DNA of 57,500 nt. Source: Mesostigma viride. Taxonomy: Eukaryota > Streptophyta > Mesostigmatophyceae > Mesostigmatales > Mesostigmataceae. Below the pieces are notes generated by a model, which did not search any database, was not told the DNA's origin, and saw only the letters and a list, made by a program, of their open reading frames with translations. Positions 47,650 to 57,500 of the stretch are shown here, piece by piece. Each line of letters begins with the position of its first letter. Positions within the stretch are counted from its first letter, which is position 1. The stretch is taken from positions 1 to 57,500 of the forward strand of contig RPFO01001940.1 of assembly GCA_009746045.1 (NCBI GenBank), in the 5' to 3' direction. The position numbers and the translations under genes are program-made.

Positions 47650-50600
47650 ATGCGTGTGACCCGGTCGAGGTCCGCCGCTTATGAGGTGGCTATACGCTCG
47701 GAATGCGAGGAAGCAGCCGAGAGGCCAGAATTGGGAAGGAAGCGCGTCGCATTGGCTGACCGGACTAATGAAAACAAGGTCTCGCGCGAAGTCCGTGGAA
47801 AGGTTTGTCTTACTTTTCCGCGATTGTAGTATTTGCTTTTGCAACTCGTTTGAAAACCGATATATGTGCTTCTGTGACATGTTCAGCTCGCGAAGTCGTA
47901 TTATAATGGCGCCGGCATTGTTGAATCGTGCCTCTTCTCGACTTGTTACCAAAACAGACTGCGCGGGCGCCTGTCAAGCCCCCAACAGCAGAGGCACGGG
48001 TTACTAGGAGCCAGGCGCAAAATGCTAAAGATCTCACCGAGCCAGCATGTCCTCAACGCCGGACCTCATTTCCTGCTGGGCTCGCTTCCGGTTGTTCTGC
48101 AGCTGTGCATGGTGAGTTTTTCACGTAAGATAGGGCAGGGTATCACCTGATGATACCAGTTGCCTGAAGTGCTTACATATCGGGAAGCACAAGACGGTAG
48201 GCGCTTCAGGCACAGAAAAGTGGGCTGACATACCGTTTGGCGCCGCGTTTCTGTTTGTTCTTCTTATCATTCCAGGGTTTGAGAGCATGACCATCGAGTC
48301 AGATGATGGCATCAGTGACCTGACGAACGTGCGCCTCGAGATGGACCGGTCTCCCACTGGCACAGCAACGCCAGCAGCCTGCATTCAATACCGTGACATT
48401 GATGCCGTTTATGAAGACAACCCGAAATACTGTGTGCAGTATGTCAACGACATCTACCAACACTACTTGGCACTGGAGGTAAGCTTTGCATTTCTTGTCG
48501 AATATACAAGCTATTTGGCTTCAAATACATTGTCCGTAGTTTTGGCTTGCACCTTGTTGTTGTTTCGGATTGACTTTCGCTCTTTTCTGCATGTATGTTG
48601 AAATGGTTCTTATACGCTGCATGGTAACCTGGACTTTTGCCATCTGAAGGGCTCAGAGTTCCCTTCGGGAAAAAGGATCTTTCACAAATTGAATGTCATG
48701 GTTGCTATTTTCCTGGGTCCCCGTTGTCTTGCGCCATGCAGAAGCAATTTATGCCTCGTCCTGACTACATGGCGCATGTGCAACGGGACGTCAACGCTCA
48801 GATGAGAGCCATTCTGGTGGACTGGCTGGTGGAAGTGGCAGAGGAGTATGACCTGCGGCGAGACACACTTCACCTCTCTGTATCCTACATCGACTCCTTC
48901 CTATCTCGAGTCCCGGTTGTGCGAGCGCAGCTGCAGCTCGTGGGCATCTGCTGCATGTTCCTCGCTGCGTAAGTGTCAGGGCAGCAAACAAGGGTGGCTG
49001 TGATAGTGCACGTACAGGACCTCTGTCGCCTGATGAGGCAGTGCAGTCCTTGATTCTCCCTCCCCCCCCCCCGCCCCCCTTCAGGGTGCATTTTCCATTC
49101 TCTTGCCTTAGCATGCTTAACAGGGCATCAAGCCCTCTTTGATTCAGAAGGTGTTCTTTATATGTATTTGTTTAAAGAGTTTGGTACAGATTGGCTTGTG
49201 GTTTGAGCTGTCAACCTTTTACTAAAATGTCTGCTATCTGATCGCTTTGCCCGTGCCCACCTGACCTTCTGTGGTTCAACCCATTGCCCCCAACATGAAC
49301 GACATGTCCCCAACCCCAGCAAATATGAGGAGGTTTTCCCCCCACACCTGGCCGACTTTGTGTATATCACCGACAACACGTACACACGCGAGGAGGTGCT
49401 GAGCATGGAGAAGCAGATCCTGCAGACTCTGGCGTTCACGCTCGCACACCCGACCATCGTCACCTTCCTGAAGAGATACATCAACGCGGCCGTGTCGCCG
49501 CAGGATTCGCGGGTAAGCCAGCTGGCATCTATACAAACAGATTTTTTGCGGGGCGGAAAGACGATTTTTTTCTTCTGCCATGTAAATGGGAATGCTCGGG
49601 GGACACTTGGGGACAGGACACTGGATGGTGTCTTTCCCTGGCACCATGTAGACTACGCGATGCATTGGTGACGTTACAGTTGAGCTACAGGTTTACCTTT
49701 TGTGGTTTTGATCATGCCATGACTTTTGCGCATGGTTTATTGTCTAGTCATACAGGTTTCCACGACTGCCACTTACTACTATGTGTTCACTGTGGTTAAT
49801 CCTACCCCATCCGTGATATTCAGGTGATCTGCCATGCGTGGTTCCTGGCCGACTTGACCCTCGGCGACTACCGCATGGTCAAGCACCTGCCGTCCACCAT
49901 CGCCGCCAGCTGCATCTTTCTCTCCCTGTACACGCTGGAGCGCGCACCCTGGGTGAGTTTGTTTGCTGCCATTATGGCTCTCCAGTGGGGAACACCACCA
50001 GTGTTCATGACTGTGATGTCTCTCTGCTGTGGTTGTGCTACGGTTCTTTGAGAGATTGCTTGTCTTTTCCAGGGCGCCATAGGCAATTTCGTCTGCCCAC
50101 CAGCAGTTTGCAGCATAAGCTTTGAAGTAACTTGCAGTAACAGTGCCTTTTTTTTGCGACTATGGCGTTCTTATGGCGTTGACGTTGTCGTTGCAGACGG
50201 GCACCCTGCAGCATTACACGTCGCTCTCGCCGCCCGACCTGTTTGAGTGTGTCACCGACATCCATGCGGTGCATTTTGACTATCTTAACTCCAACCTGCC
50301 CGCTGTCCGGGAAAAGCATGCGTCTACCGCGGTAGGTTTCCAGGAAATGTGTAGCTGTCTTGGCGTGTTTCATTTTTGTTGGTACTAGTAAATTAAAAAA
50401 CTTGGCTTTTCTTGGAAATATGTCTAGAGTAGTGATTCAATACGGTGAAAAATGTGTCCCATTGTTCCTATAACACTGTGCATAAGCCCCATCAATTTCT
50501 TATTTACCCTGGTGTCTTCTTCAACCTGCTTTCATTTTCACTTAGCAAAGTAGGCTAGCATGTCTTCATCATGCAGGCAAGCGTTCCCGGGCGCCTAAGC

Positions 50601-50729
50601 ATGCGATGACCTGATTGTACAACTTCCTGCTGTTTTCCTTTCCATGCGATGAAACAGGCCAAGGAGGTATCGCTGATCCCAATGCCTGCCACGCTTCCAG
50701 GGAGGATATTCAGTCCCCTTACAGTGTAA
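47650..50729 (+). CDS. A-type cyclin (eight exons, about 414 aa)
   Basis: Exons: 47650-47812, 47989-48111 (left edge least certain), 48276-48478, 48742-48968, 49320-49512, 49824-49952, 50197-50331, 50658-50729. All are GT-AG and in phase. Activates cyclin-dependent kinases in S phase and mitosis. Exon 1 holds a perfect destruction box, RVALADRTN (RxxLxxxxN), for APC/C-driven degradation. Exon 3 has YVNDIYQHYLALE. Exon 4 opens the cyclin box (MRAILVDWLVEVAEEY, LHLSVSYIDSFLS), close to plant A-type cyclins. Exon 5 has KYEEVFPP, YTREEVLSMEKQIL, TLAFTLAHPT; exon 6 and 7 carry the C-terminal cyclin fold (ADLTLGDYRM, AASCIFLSLYTL). The stop codon overlaps TGTAA (50725-50729). Sum of exons is 1245 bp. 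Length is somewhat short but usual for algal A cyclins. Complete and intact. Confidence 0.88.
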
Positions 50730-51494
50730 ATGGCCAGAATAGCATCCGAGCATTCCCGCCTTGGCTGCTTGACTGCATGTCCTGCTGCCTGCAGTGCTTG
50801 CATGAACTGCTAGCTTGTGAATGATTGTGGGTCGTGAAGCCCTCTTTTTCTTTGGACAGTGGCACTGTACTGATGACAGCAGATTGTCTGCTGTATGCCA
50901 GCCTACCGATGTGACTGAACAAGTGACATCTGACTTGAGGGTACACAGTTTGTATAACCCTGGGAGTTCCTTATCCTGCTGCTTGGAAACAACCAAACTG
51001 ACATTATAACATTGAGCTAACATGGTAAAATACTCCTGACAACAGGCTCTGAACTTGAACATTCCTTCGGGTGGCGTCCATTTTAGTGGGAAATGTATTT
51101 GCATGCCTTTTTCATGGAAGAGAGCATGCCGCAGAGTGCACACCCGTATTCTTTTAATTATTGAATATCATACCAATGATTTATTATCGCGATTTGCCCT
51201 GTGTAAGATCTGCAAAGGTGACTTGGCATTTGCACTCCGCGTCTCCATGTCTTATCACATTAGGCCGGCTCTAGGTGTTAAGGATCCATGCAACACGGCC
51301 GGGTCCATCCAGGGACCCTACCAGCTAGCGGGGGGGGGGGGCTGAGCCGAGGCGGGCCGGCAGCATGCGCCGCTGTCAGCAGCCCGGCCTGGTCATTGCA
51401 CTAGCTAACACAAGCGCCTCCGCGGGTCTCTGGAGGCTGGCAGGTGGAGGTGGCGGTGAGTGGAGAGGAGAGGGAGCTAGCTCGGCAGCTAGTG
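50730..51494. other. 3' flank of the cyclin gene
   Basis: TGTAA at 51202-51206 may be a second poly(A) signal. No gene seen. A short poly-G run is near 51331-51341. Confidence 0.45.
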
Positions 51495-51502
51495 TGCCTG
51501 CC

Positions 51503-52080
51503 AATAAATTATAACATGCCTCCGTTGGGAGATCATGTAGCACATATTCCTTGATGGGTGGTAGAAAGGAGAGAGCCGCGTAAGCTAACTATCCTAACGC
51601 TAATCTACCTAGTCTAGAAAAATCCTAACTGCCCTACTCGTCAAAACGCCTCCTCCTCTTGGGGGGAGGGGGCTTGCCCACATGGTCGGGCGTGTGAGCC
51701 TTGACAATCTTCTGCCACCGCGTCTTGTTCTGCATGGCAGTCCAAAGAAGGGAGAGAGAGTAGATGCGGTATTCAAACTGGGCTGGGACCAGTAGGTCAT
51801 CCAGCAACATCTGCCTGCCATGGCCGCCACATCTGCGGCGAGGGGGGTCACGTTGGCAGTTCTGCTCGAAGGCCTCCTTGAGGATGGAGCGAAAGTTGTT
51901 TTCGGAGATGGCAGTGGGGTGGGGGGGCCAGACGATCTTGACGACAGAGCGCCCGAGGAGGAAGCAGAGGGCTATTCGAGCTGAAGGTGGGGCCGATTGA
52001 AGCTTGGCAGGGTTGGGCCGCTTTGCGGCCGCTTGGCACAATGAGACAGTTGCGGGCGTGAAGGTGCTGGCCACAGGTCA
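51503..52080 (-). mobile_element. Chimeric ORF1/ORF2 LINE copy
   Basis: On the minus strand, an ORF1-like piece (GRSVVKIVWPPHPTAISE, FRSILKEAFEQ, then in another frame the RDPPRRRCGGHG region) joins directly, near 51815, to the ORF2 C-terminus (LLDDLLVPAQFEYRIYSLS, KIVKAHTPDHVGKPPPPKRR). A 3' UTR, the hairpin (near 51518-51545) and a short AT tail follow. The endonuclease, RT and the rest of both ORFs are absent. The ORF1 part resembles the ORF1-only family, not the ORF1 of the LINE at 14012. Confidence 0.7.
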
Positions 52081-52304
52081 AGAATCGAGGCGTGCGTCCC
52101 GTGAAACAGGGCGTGCATGAAGTGGCCTGGATCTTCTTGACCTTGTTGCCACCATGCTGCTGAGGTGACGTTGACCAATCAAAGGTGACTTTGATTCCGG
52201 CCAGCTCGGCTATGCTGGGGGCGATTCCTCAGGATGACTGCGTTAATTAATTTGGGCTCGGGCGACGCCGATGGCGAGGCGAGCCCATGGGATCAAGCTG
52301 ATGT

Positions 52305-52478
52305 GATATCGCCATTAAATTAAATTAAATTAAATTATAATATGCATGCCTCCGTTGGGAGATCATGTAGCACATATTCCATGATGGATGGGTGGGGTGG
52401 AGGAAATTAACCGCGTAATCGAACTAACCTAACTCTAGATAAGCTAATATCTAGTCTAGAAAATATAGATATCGCCAT
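52305..52478 (-). mobile_element. 152-bp LINE 3' end with 11-bp TSD
   Basis: The insert 52316-52467 is flanked by GATATCGCCAT at 52305-52315 and 52468-52478. It holds only the LINE 3' UTR, the hairpin and a TTTAA tail on the minus strand. An extreme 5' truncation. Confidence 0.85.
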
Positions 52479-53064
52479 CCCATATTATTATAGCGCGCAA
52501 TAATATCATGCACATGCATGCCCTAGCTTGCTGATGTGATGTGTACCCCCTGATGGGCACAAGAAGAGTCCCTTCGACAAGGACTTTTAACCAGCCCCTC
52601 GCATGGCAGACTCCGCCGCCCCGGCCCGCTCTACCGCCAGGACCCCAAGGTCTTGCCCCCCCGGCACCGCCTCAAGCGTAACCGGGACCCGTTGCTGAAA
52701 CCGGTGCTCATGGCCGCCCTTGGGGAGGCCTACGCACATGCTCAGGACACAGAGGCGGCCCAGTGCATCGCAGATGCCAAGGCCTGCCAAGCTCGCAACC
52801 AGGGCAAGGACATGTGGTACCACCTCGACCGGCTCGGTGGCCGGCGGCAGCGCACCCCGGTGGAGCACACGGGGGACGGCACAGCGCCGGTCAGCCTTGA
52901 CCGCTGCAGTAATTGGCCCTCAATGTTTCCTTGACAGGTGGGGCCCGCGCCCCTCCCCCGCCGCTTCACCCCGATCAAGACGGCCGCCCGTCTCGGTGTT
53001 GCCGGACCCCCGCCGCCGCCTGCGCCCCCCGGCCTCCTCGGCCGCGGACTACCAAGTCCCCGCC

Positions 53065-53242
53065 TTGCAGGAGGGTAAGTAATGCTGTTAGATAGATGTC
53101 GTAGGTAGCTGATGTAGATAGCTTAGACCGGTAGGACTGTTGTCTGTTTGCACCCGTGCCCATCCATCCATCGGGGTTAATGCTCCGTGACTCCCCAACA
53201 GGAGCACGAGTCTAATTAATTAATTAATTAATTGCAGGAGGG
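53065..53242 (+). mobile_element. 156-bp SINE-like insert with 11-bp TSD
   Basis: TTGCAGGAGGG at 53065-53075 and 53232-53242 flanks the insert 53076-53231. The uninterrupted LINE copy near 15835-15850 (minus) reads GCCTTGCAGGAGGGCTGCC, which is the empty site. The insert ends with GACTCCCCAACAGGAGCACG and (TTAA)n, as at 24440-24545. Confidence 0.85.
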
Positions 53243-53451
53243 CTGCCTTGCCACCCTTTCACTTTGAAGGAATTGGACGGCGCCCTTGCTCGCATGCGGT
53301 ACGCCGGCGGCGGTCCGGACCGTGCCGACCACCTTTCGGCTGAGTTGCTGAAGACCCCTCAGTGACCTTGCGGTGAGGGAGCTTCTGCTGGCGTTCTGCA
53401 ACCGTGTCCTGCTCTCTGATGAGCCTCCGCCTGCTCGGCTGAGCACTTGGC

Positions 53452-53986
53452 AGACGGCCATTAAATTAAATTAAATTAAATTTATTACATGCCTCCGTTG
53501 GGAGATCATGTAGCACATATTCCTTGATGGGTGGTGGAAAGGACAGAGCCGCGTAATCTTACTATCCTAACGCTAATCTACCTAGTCTAGAAAAATCCTA
53601 ACTGCCCTACTCATCAAAACGCCTCCTCCTCTTGGGGGGAGGAAGCTTGCCCACAGGGTCGGGCGTGTGAGCCTTGACAATAGTTCTGCCACCGCGTCTT
53701 GTTCTGCATGGCAGTCCAAAGAAGGGAGAGAGAGTGGATGCGGTATTCAAACTGGGCTGGGACCAGTAGGTAATCCAGCAACATCTGGACGTAGTTCGTG
53801 ACATGTTTCCCTACCCTTTTGGGAATGCCCTTGGGGCCAGGCCAGGTCAGAATGTGCCGCCCTGGCTGGCCAAGCCGCTGGGGGCCTGCCAGACCAAGGG
53901 CGGTGTCGACCCGGCTGGTGCGAGCAACTGAAGGTGTCCTACAAATGCTATCCTACTCTGTCTAATCTCGTCCGAAAGACGGCCAT
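53452..53986 (-). mobile_element. 515-bp LINE 3' fragment nested in LINE copy 2, with 10-bp TSD
   Basis: AGACGGCCAT at 53452-53461 and 53977-53986 flanks the insert 53462-53976, a minus-strand 5'-truncated copy: ORF2 C-terminus with HTPDPVGKLPPPKRRRRFDE, 3' UTR, hairpin, TTTAA tail. The intact LINE at 14012-17365 carries the uninterrupted CAGACGGCCATCCGCGTC site (minus), confirming the target. Confidence 0.9.
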
Positions 53987-55818
53987 CCGCGTCATGCTGT
54001 ACAAGAAGGGCTCTGCTGCTGACCCCGGTAACTATCGGGGTGTCTGCCTCCAGATCGAGCGCCGCGCTGAAGGTCGTCATGCATGCGCATGATGCTGCAC
54101 CGGCTCGATCTGCGCCGCGCTGGACCCGTGCACCTGGGTAAGTCTCAGATGGGTTTCCGTCGTGGTCGTAACACTGTCACGGCTGTGTTTCTCACGCGCC
54201 GGTTGATGGAGGAGGTGCGTCGCCTTCAGTTTGCCCTGACAGTTTGCCGCTAGTCTTCATTTTTGTTGACTATATCAAGGCCTTTGACACGGTCCTGTGG
54301 GAGGCTCTTTGGGCCATCCTATAGCTCTGGATCGGGTACCACCAGCCTTTATTGCTGCCATATTTGTCGACTGTATGAGGGCTAGCTCACAGGCAGTAGT
54401 GCGCCGGACATGCGGAAGGCACCACCCCCCCATTCCCCCTTCACCAATCACCACGGGGTGCCGTGGCAAGATTAGTGTCCTGTCCCCATATCTGTTCATT
54501 ATTGTCGTGGATCATGTCATGCGCCGGGCACGTGCGCGCTTTACTGCTCTTAAGGGGTTCGAGCCCGGCTTGGACATCCTTAACGTGCGCGAACACGGAG
54601 GCGTTGTCCCGGGCTACCGCCTATCCGACCTGATTTATGCGGATCGATGCCGACACCGCCCTCATCGCGCGCCCCGAGCACATTCAGACCTGGCTGGACT
54701 GTCTGGGCTTGGAGGCGCGGGCGGTGGGGTTGGAGATTTGCGCTGGTGTCAAAACTAAGGCTATGGTGATTGGGGCTTCCAGTCGCCCGCCGCTGCCGCG
54801 CCTGCTCGACCGGACGGAGGTCCCGTTCCGCGATCGCTTCAAACTGTTAATTGGGGAGTTGGCTCCCTGACACCGCAGACGATGTGGACATCCGCATCGG
54901 CCTGGCCTGGGCCAGGCTCCGTTCGCTCAACACCTAGGTACTGGCGCTCAAAGGGCAGGCCCTGGGCGAGCACCGCAAGCGCATGCTCTTCAAGGTCCTT
55001 GTCCTCACGGTGCTCACGTATGGCGCCGAGGCATGGACGCTCACGGACACGCTGGCGGCCAAGCTAAACGGCACGTACGGTAACCAGGATGCTCCGTCAG
55101 GCCCTGAATGTAGGGTTTTCCACGCATAGGTCTTTAGAATCTTTGTACCAGGGCATGACTCGCATTTCGGACAAGATTAGACAGCGTACGTAGGATAGCA
55201 TTCGTAGGACATCTTACTCGCACCAGCCAGGTCGACACCAACCTCGGTACGTCTTGCCGGCCCCCAGCGGCTTGGCCAGCCAGGGCGGCATATCCTGACC
55301 TGGCCTGGCCCCAAGGACATTCCTAAAAAGGTAGGCAAACATGTCATGCATGACCTACCCACAGCAGTTGCTGGCTGACCTGGTGGTCCCAGCTCAGTTT
55401 GAACATCGCATTCACTCCCTCTCTCTTGCTTGGACTACTATGCAGGACGGACAAGAAGAGGTGGAAGACCATTGTCCAGGCTCATACGCCCGCCCCTGTG
55501 GGCAACTAGCCCCCTCCCCCCAAGCGGAAGGGGCGCTTTGCTGAGTAGAATAGGTAGGGTTTTCTAGATTAGATTAGCTTAGAGTTAGATTAGTTCGGTT
55601 TCGCGGCTAAAGTTGCCCCCCCTCCATCCATCCACGGGAATATGTGCTACATGATCTCCCAACGGAGTCATGTTATAATTTAATTTTTTTTTTTTTGGCA
55701 GACTCACACACCCACAGGGTGCGGGAGAAAAAATCCCTGATTCCTGAGTTCGCTCTTCCTAGTAGTCTTTCCCTTTGCAGGAGCGCTCCCGGCCAAGACT
55801 TGAACATTTCTACTGCCC

Positions 55819-56579
55819 ATTACTAAGAATGCCCCAAGGATCGACATTCCCAGGAAGCTAGGTAAACCTGCCATGAACTACACCCAGATGTTGCTGGCCG
55901 ACATAGTGGTCCCATGCAGCTCAGTTTGAACACCGCATCCACTCCCTCTCCCTTCTTTGGACTGCCATGCAGAACAAGAAGCGGCGGCATGCATGTAGTT
56001 CTAAGATTGTTCAAGCTCACACACCAGCCCCTGCGGGCAAGCCACCCCCCCCCAAGAGGAAGGGGCGTTTTGCTGAGTAGTGTAGCTAGGATTTTATAGA
56101 CTAGATAGCTTAGAGTTAGGTTAGTTCGATTATGCGGCTTCCTCCAGGTCTCCACCCCCCCATCAAGGAATATGTGCTACATGATCTCCCCACGGAGGCA
56201 TGTTATAATTTAATTTTAATTTTTAATTACTAAGAATGCCGACCTAGTGTTCCCAGCCCAGTTTGAACACCGCATTTCCTCGCTCTCTCTTGCGCGGACT
56301 GCCATGCAGGACAAGAAGAGGTGGCAGACCATTGTGCACGCCCACATGCCAGCCCCTGTGGGTAAGCCCCCCCCCCCCCCCCCGTAGGAGGGAGGGGCGC
56401 TTTACTGAGTAGAGTAGCTAGGATTTTGGTAGCATAGATTATTAGCTAAGAGTCAGCTTAGTTAGTTTTCGCGGCTTCGCTCACCCCCACCCATCAGCAA
56501 TGGAATAGGTGCTACACGATCTCCCAACGGTCATGTTATAATTTATTTTTTAAAAAACTAATTTTGATTACTAAGAATG
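55819..56579 (+). mobile_element. Two tandem 5'-truncated LINE ends at one target
   Basis: ATTACTAAGAATG occurs three times: 55819-55831, 56226-56238 and 56567-56579. Between them lie two plus-strand LINE ends of 394 bp (55832-56225) and 328 bp (56239-56566). Each holds the ORF2 C-terminus, the 3' UTR, the hairpin (near 56176 and 56513) and an AT-rich tail. The repeated 13-mer is the target duplication, made twice. Confidence 0.85.
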
Positions 56580-56949
56580 TCAGCCCACTCTGCCCTGCCT
56601 GAAGACCGGTGACGGGGTGCCTTGCGTGCCAAGGCAGCTTCTGCATAGGATGGGCACCGGATGTGGGCCCAAGTGCTCCGGCAGGACATGGCAGGGAACG
56701 TTGATCAGGCAAGGAACTGCCTGTGAGCCTTGCATCATCGCTCTCAACTCGGCTAACCGTACGTTGCCCGGCGGTTGTGGCACCACAGGCGGCAGCATCG
56801 ACCTAGAGGTAGCCAGCGGTTTCCTACAGGGCTTCCTAGAGCGCTTCCTGCAGCATTTAGGGTTTCCTGCAGCAAACCACGACCTGTTTGCACCATGTGC
56901 TCTTTATCTTGTGACAACCTGTTAAAAGGCATGGAGCTACAGGCCTGGT
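56580..56949. other. Intergenic between LINE tails and TRAPPC1
   Basis: Contains the 3' UTR of the minus-strand TRAPPC1 gene. No other gene seen. Confidence 0.4.
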
Positions 56950-57417
56950 TCAATCCAGCACCGATTTCATGTAGTTCTTGAGCGCGCTTGTAAACAGGTC
57001 ATTGTTGAATGGCTCCCCTGGTCGACAAAGCGGGTTCTTTACCACATATTCCACGAATATGTTGGCGTAGACGTGCTGCAAACAGGCTTGGAGGTCGCCA
57101 ATGTCGGGCCCAGTCAGCAAAACCATCTTGATGCCTGAGGGAGTGTCCATGTAATGGAGCTTGTACGTGTTCGTGCGAATACTCCGGAATAAACTTTCTC
57201 CTTGACTGCCTCCATGCGGGTCAAGCTTAGCAGTAAATGACTTAATAGAGAATATCAGCCCGAAGAGAAGTTTGTAATGCTGTTGAACGTTGGGGATAGG
57301 CTTGGATCGCGGCCAGTTGCTGTGGTACAAGCACACTCCGTGCCTGTTGAAGATGTACATGCTGAATGCACCCCCCGTCCGCTGCCCTTGCCTGGGGGCA
57401 GGAGGAGGAGCAGCCAT
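56950..57417 (-). CDS. TRAPPC1: TRAPP complex subunit 1 (BET5 homologue)
   Basis: 155 residues from ATG at 57417 to TGA at 56950. The N-terminal strand MYIFNRHGVCLYHSNWPR, then QQHYKLLFGLIFSIKSFTAKL, TYKLHYMDTPSGIKMVLLTG, then YANIFVEYVVKNPL, match the longin-like fold of TRAPPC1 (human protein about 145 residues). It is a core subunit of the TRAPP complexes, which act as GEF for Rab1/Ypt1 at the ER-Golgi step and tether vesicles. An N-terminal extension of about 18 residues (APPPAPRQGQRTGG) precedes the conserved start. Single exon and full length, without frame breaks. Confidence 0.92.
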   Translation of the reverse strand: MAAPPPAPRQGQRTGGAFSMYIFNRHGVCLYHSNWPRSKPIPNVQQHYKLLFGLIFSIKSFTAKLDPHGGSQGESLFRSIRTNTYKLHYMDTPSGIKMVLLTGPDIGDLQACLQHVYANIFVEYVVKNPLCRPGEPFNNDLFTSALKNYMKSVLD

Positions 57418-57500
57418 AATTACAGTATATGGCTCTACTAACCACCGATCAGCACAGTAAAACCATCATCTGCCGCCGTCGTGCTTTCACCTGCTTATGT

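Larger units (their letters stand above)
52590..55690 (+). pseudogene. LINE ORF2 copy 2, heavily decayed and twice interrupted
   Basis: Plus strand. Begins in the linker after the endonuclease (RHRLKRNRDPLLKPVLMAAL, GKDMWYHLDRLGG), then the RT region from 53246 (HPFTLKELDGALARMRY), continues after the nested insert with AIRVMLYKKGSAADPGNYRG (53986), VFIFVDYIKAFDTVLWEALW (54258), FEPGLDILNVREHGG (54560), a damaged YAD motif near 54637-54648 (the second Asp of YADD is lost), and the C-terminus to about 55545. It ends in the hairpin 55649-55673 (ACATGATCTCCCAACGGAG then TCATGT) and an AT tail. Stops and frame changes are frequent, so it is dead. Confidence 0.8.

Overview
The window is nuclear DNA of a eukaryote, most likely a green alga or other member of the green lineage. 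The evidence is GT-AG introns, a Mei2-like RNA-binding protein with the plant/fungal C-terminal RRM, a plant-style A-type cyclin, a TRAPPC1 subunit, TGTAA motifs (the chlorophyte poly(A) signal) just after two stop codons, and very rich repeats. I cannot name the species. Most large open frames here come from repeats and are not genes.

Layout. 1-2390 is a (TGTCCT)n array, followed by a 45-bp minisatellite with a palindromic core (2394-2960). 3006-8018 is an unrecognised three-exon gene; its internal intron is filled with the same minisatellite, and it carries frame breaks at poly-G runs. 8.6-14 kb holds tRNA-derived SINE-like repeats, inverted repeats and a piggyBac element whose catalytic core is deleted. 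14-19.4 kb is a nearly complete but frameshifted LINE on the minus strand (APE endonuclease, reverse transcriptase, ORF1). 19.6-24.3 kb holds two ORF1-only retroelement copies. One is interrupted by a LINE fragment with a restriction-like endonuclease domain (16-bp target duplication), the other by a 1.9-kb TTAA-flanked DNA element.

25483-34180 (minus) is an intact Mei2-like gene. Five exons join in phase to give about 1925 aa with three RRMs. 34.8-47.2 kb is intergenic: (GTT)n arrays, one of them 1.8 kb and pure, a recurrent hairpin motif beside them, two copies of a TA-flanked element with 20-bp perfect inverted ends, a decayed hAT-like fragment, and another ORF1-only element (37.8-39.6 kb). 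47650-50729 (plus) is an intact A-type cyclin in eight exons (about 414 aa). 51.5-56.6 kb is a LINE graveyard with nested insertions, clear target-site duplications and repeated insertion at one 13-bp target. 56950-57417 (minus) is TRAPPC1 (BET5).

The host genes (cell cycle, RNA binding, vesicle tethering) are not a functional cluster. The most interesting layer is the retroelement system. A two-ORF LINE, ORF1-only elements resembling mammalian HAL1, a chimeric ORF1/ORF2 copy and very short tails all end in the same hairpin, followed by an AT-rich (often TTAA-type) tail. This suggests trans-mobilisation through a shared 3' RNA signal. Those TTAA-rich tails also seem to supply target sites for TTAA-specific DNA transposons.
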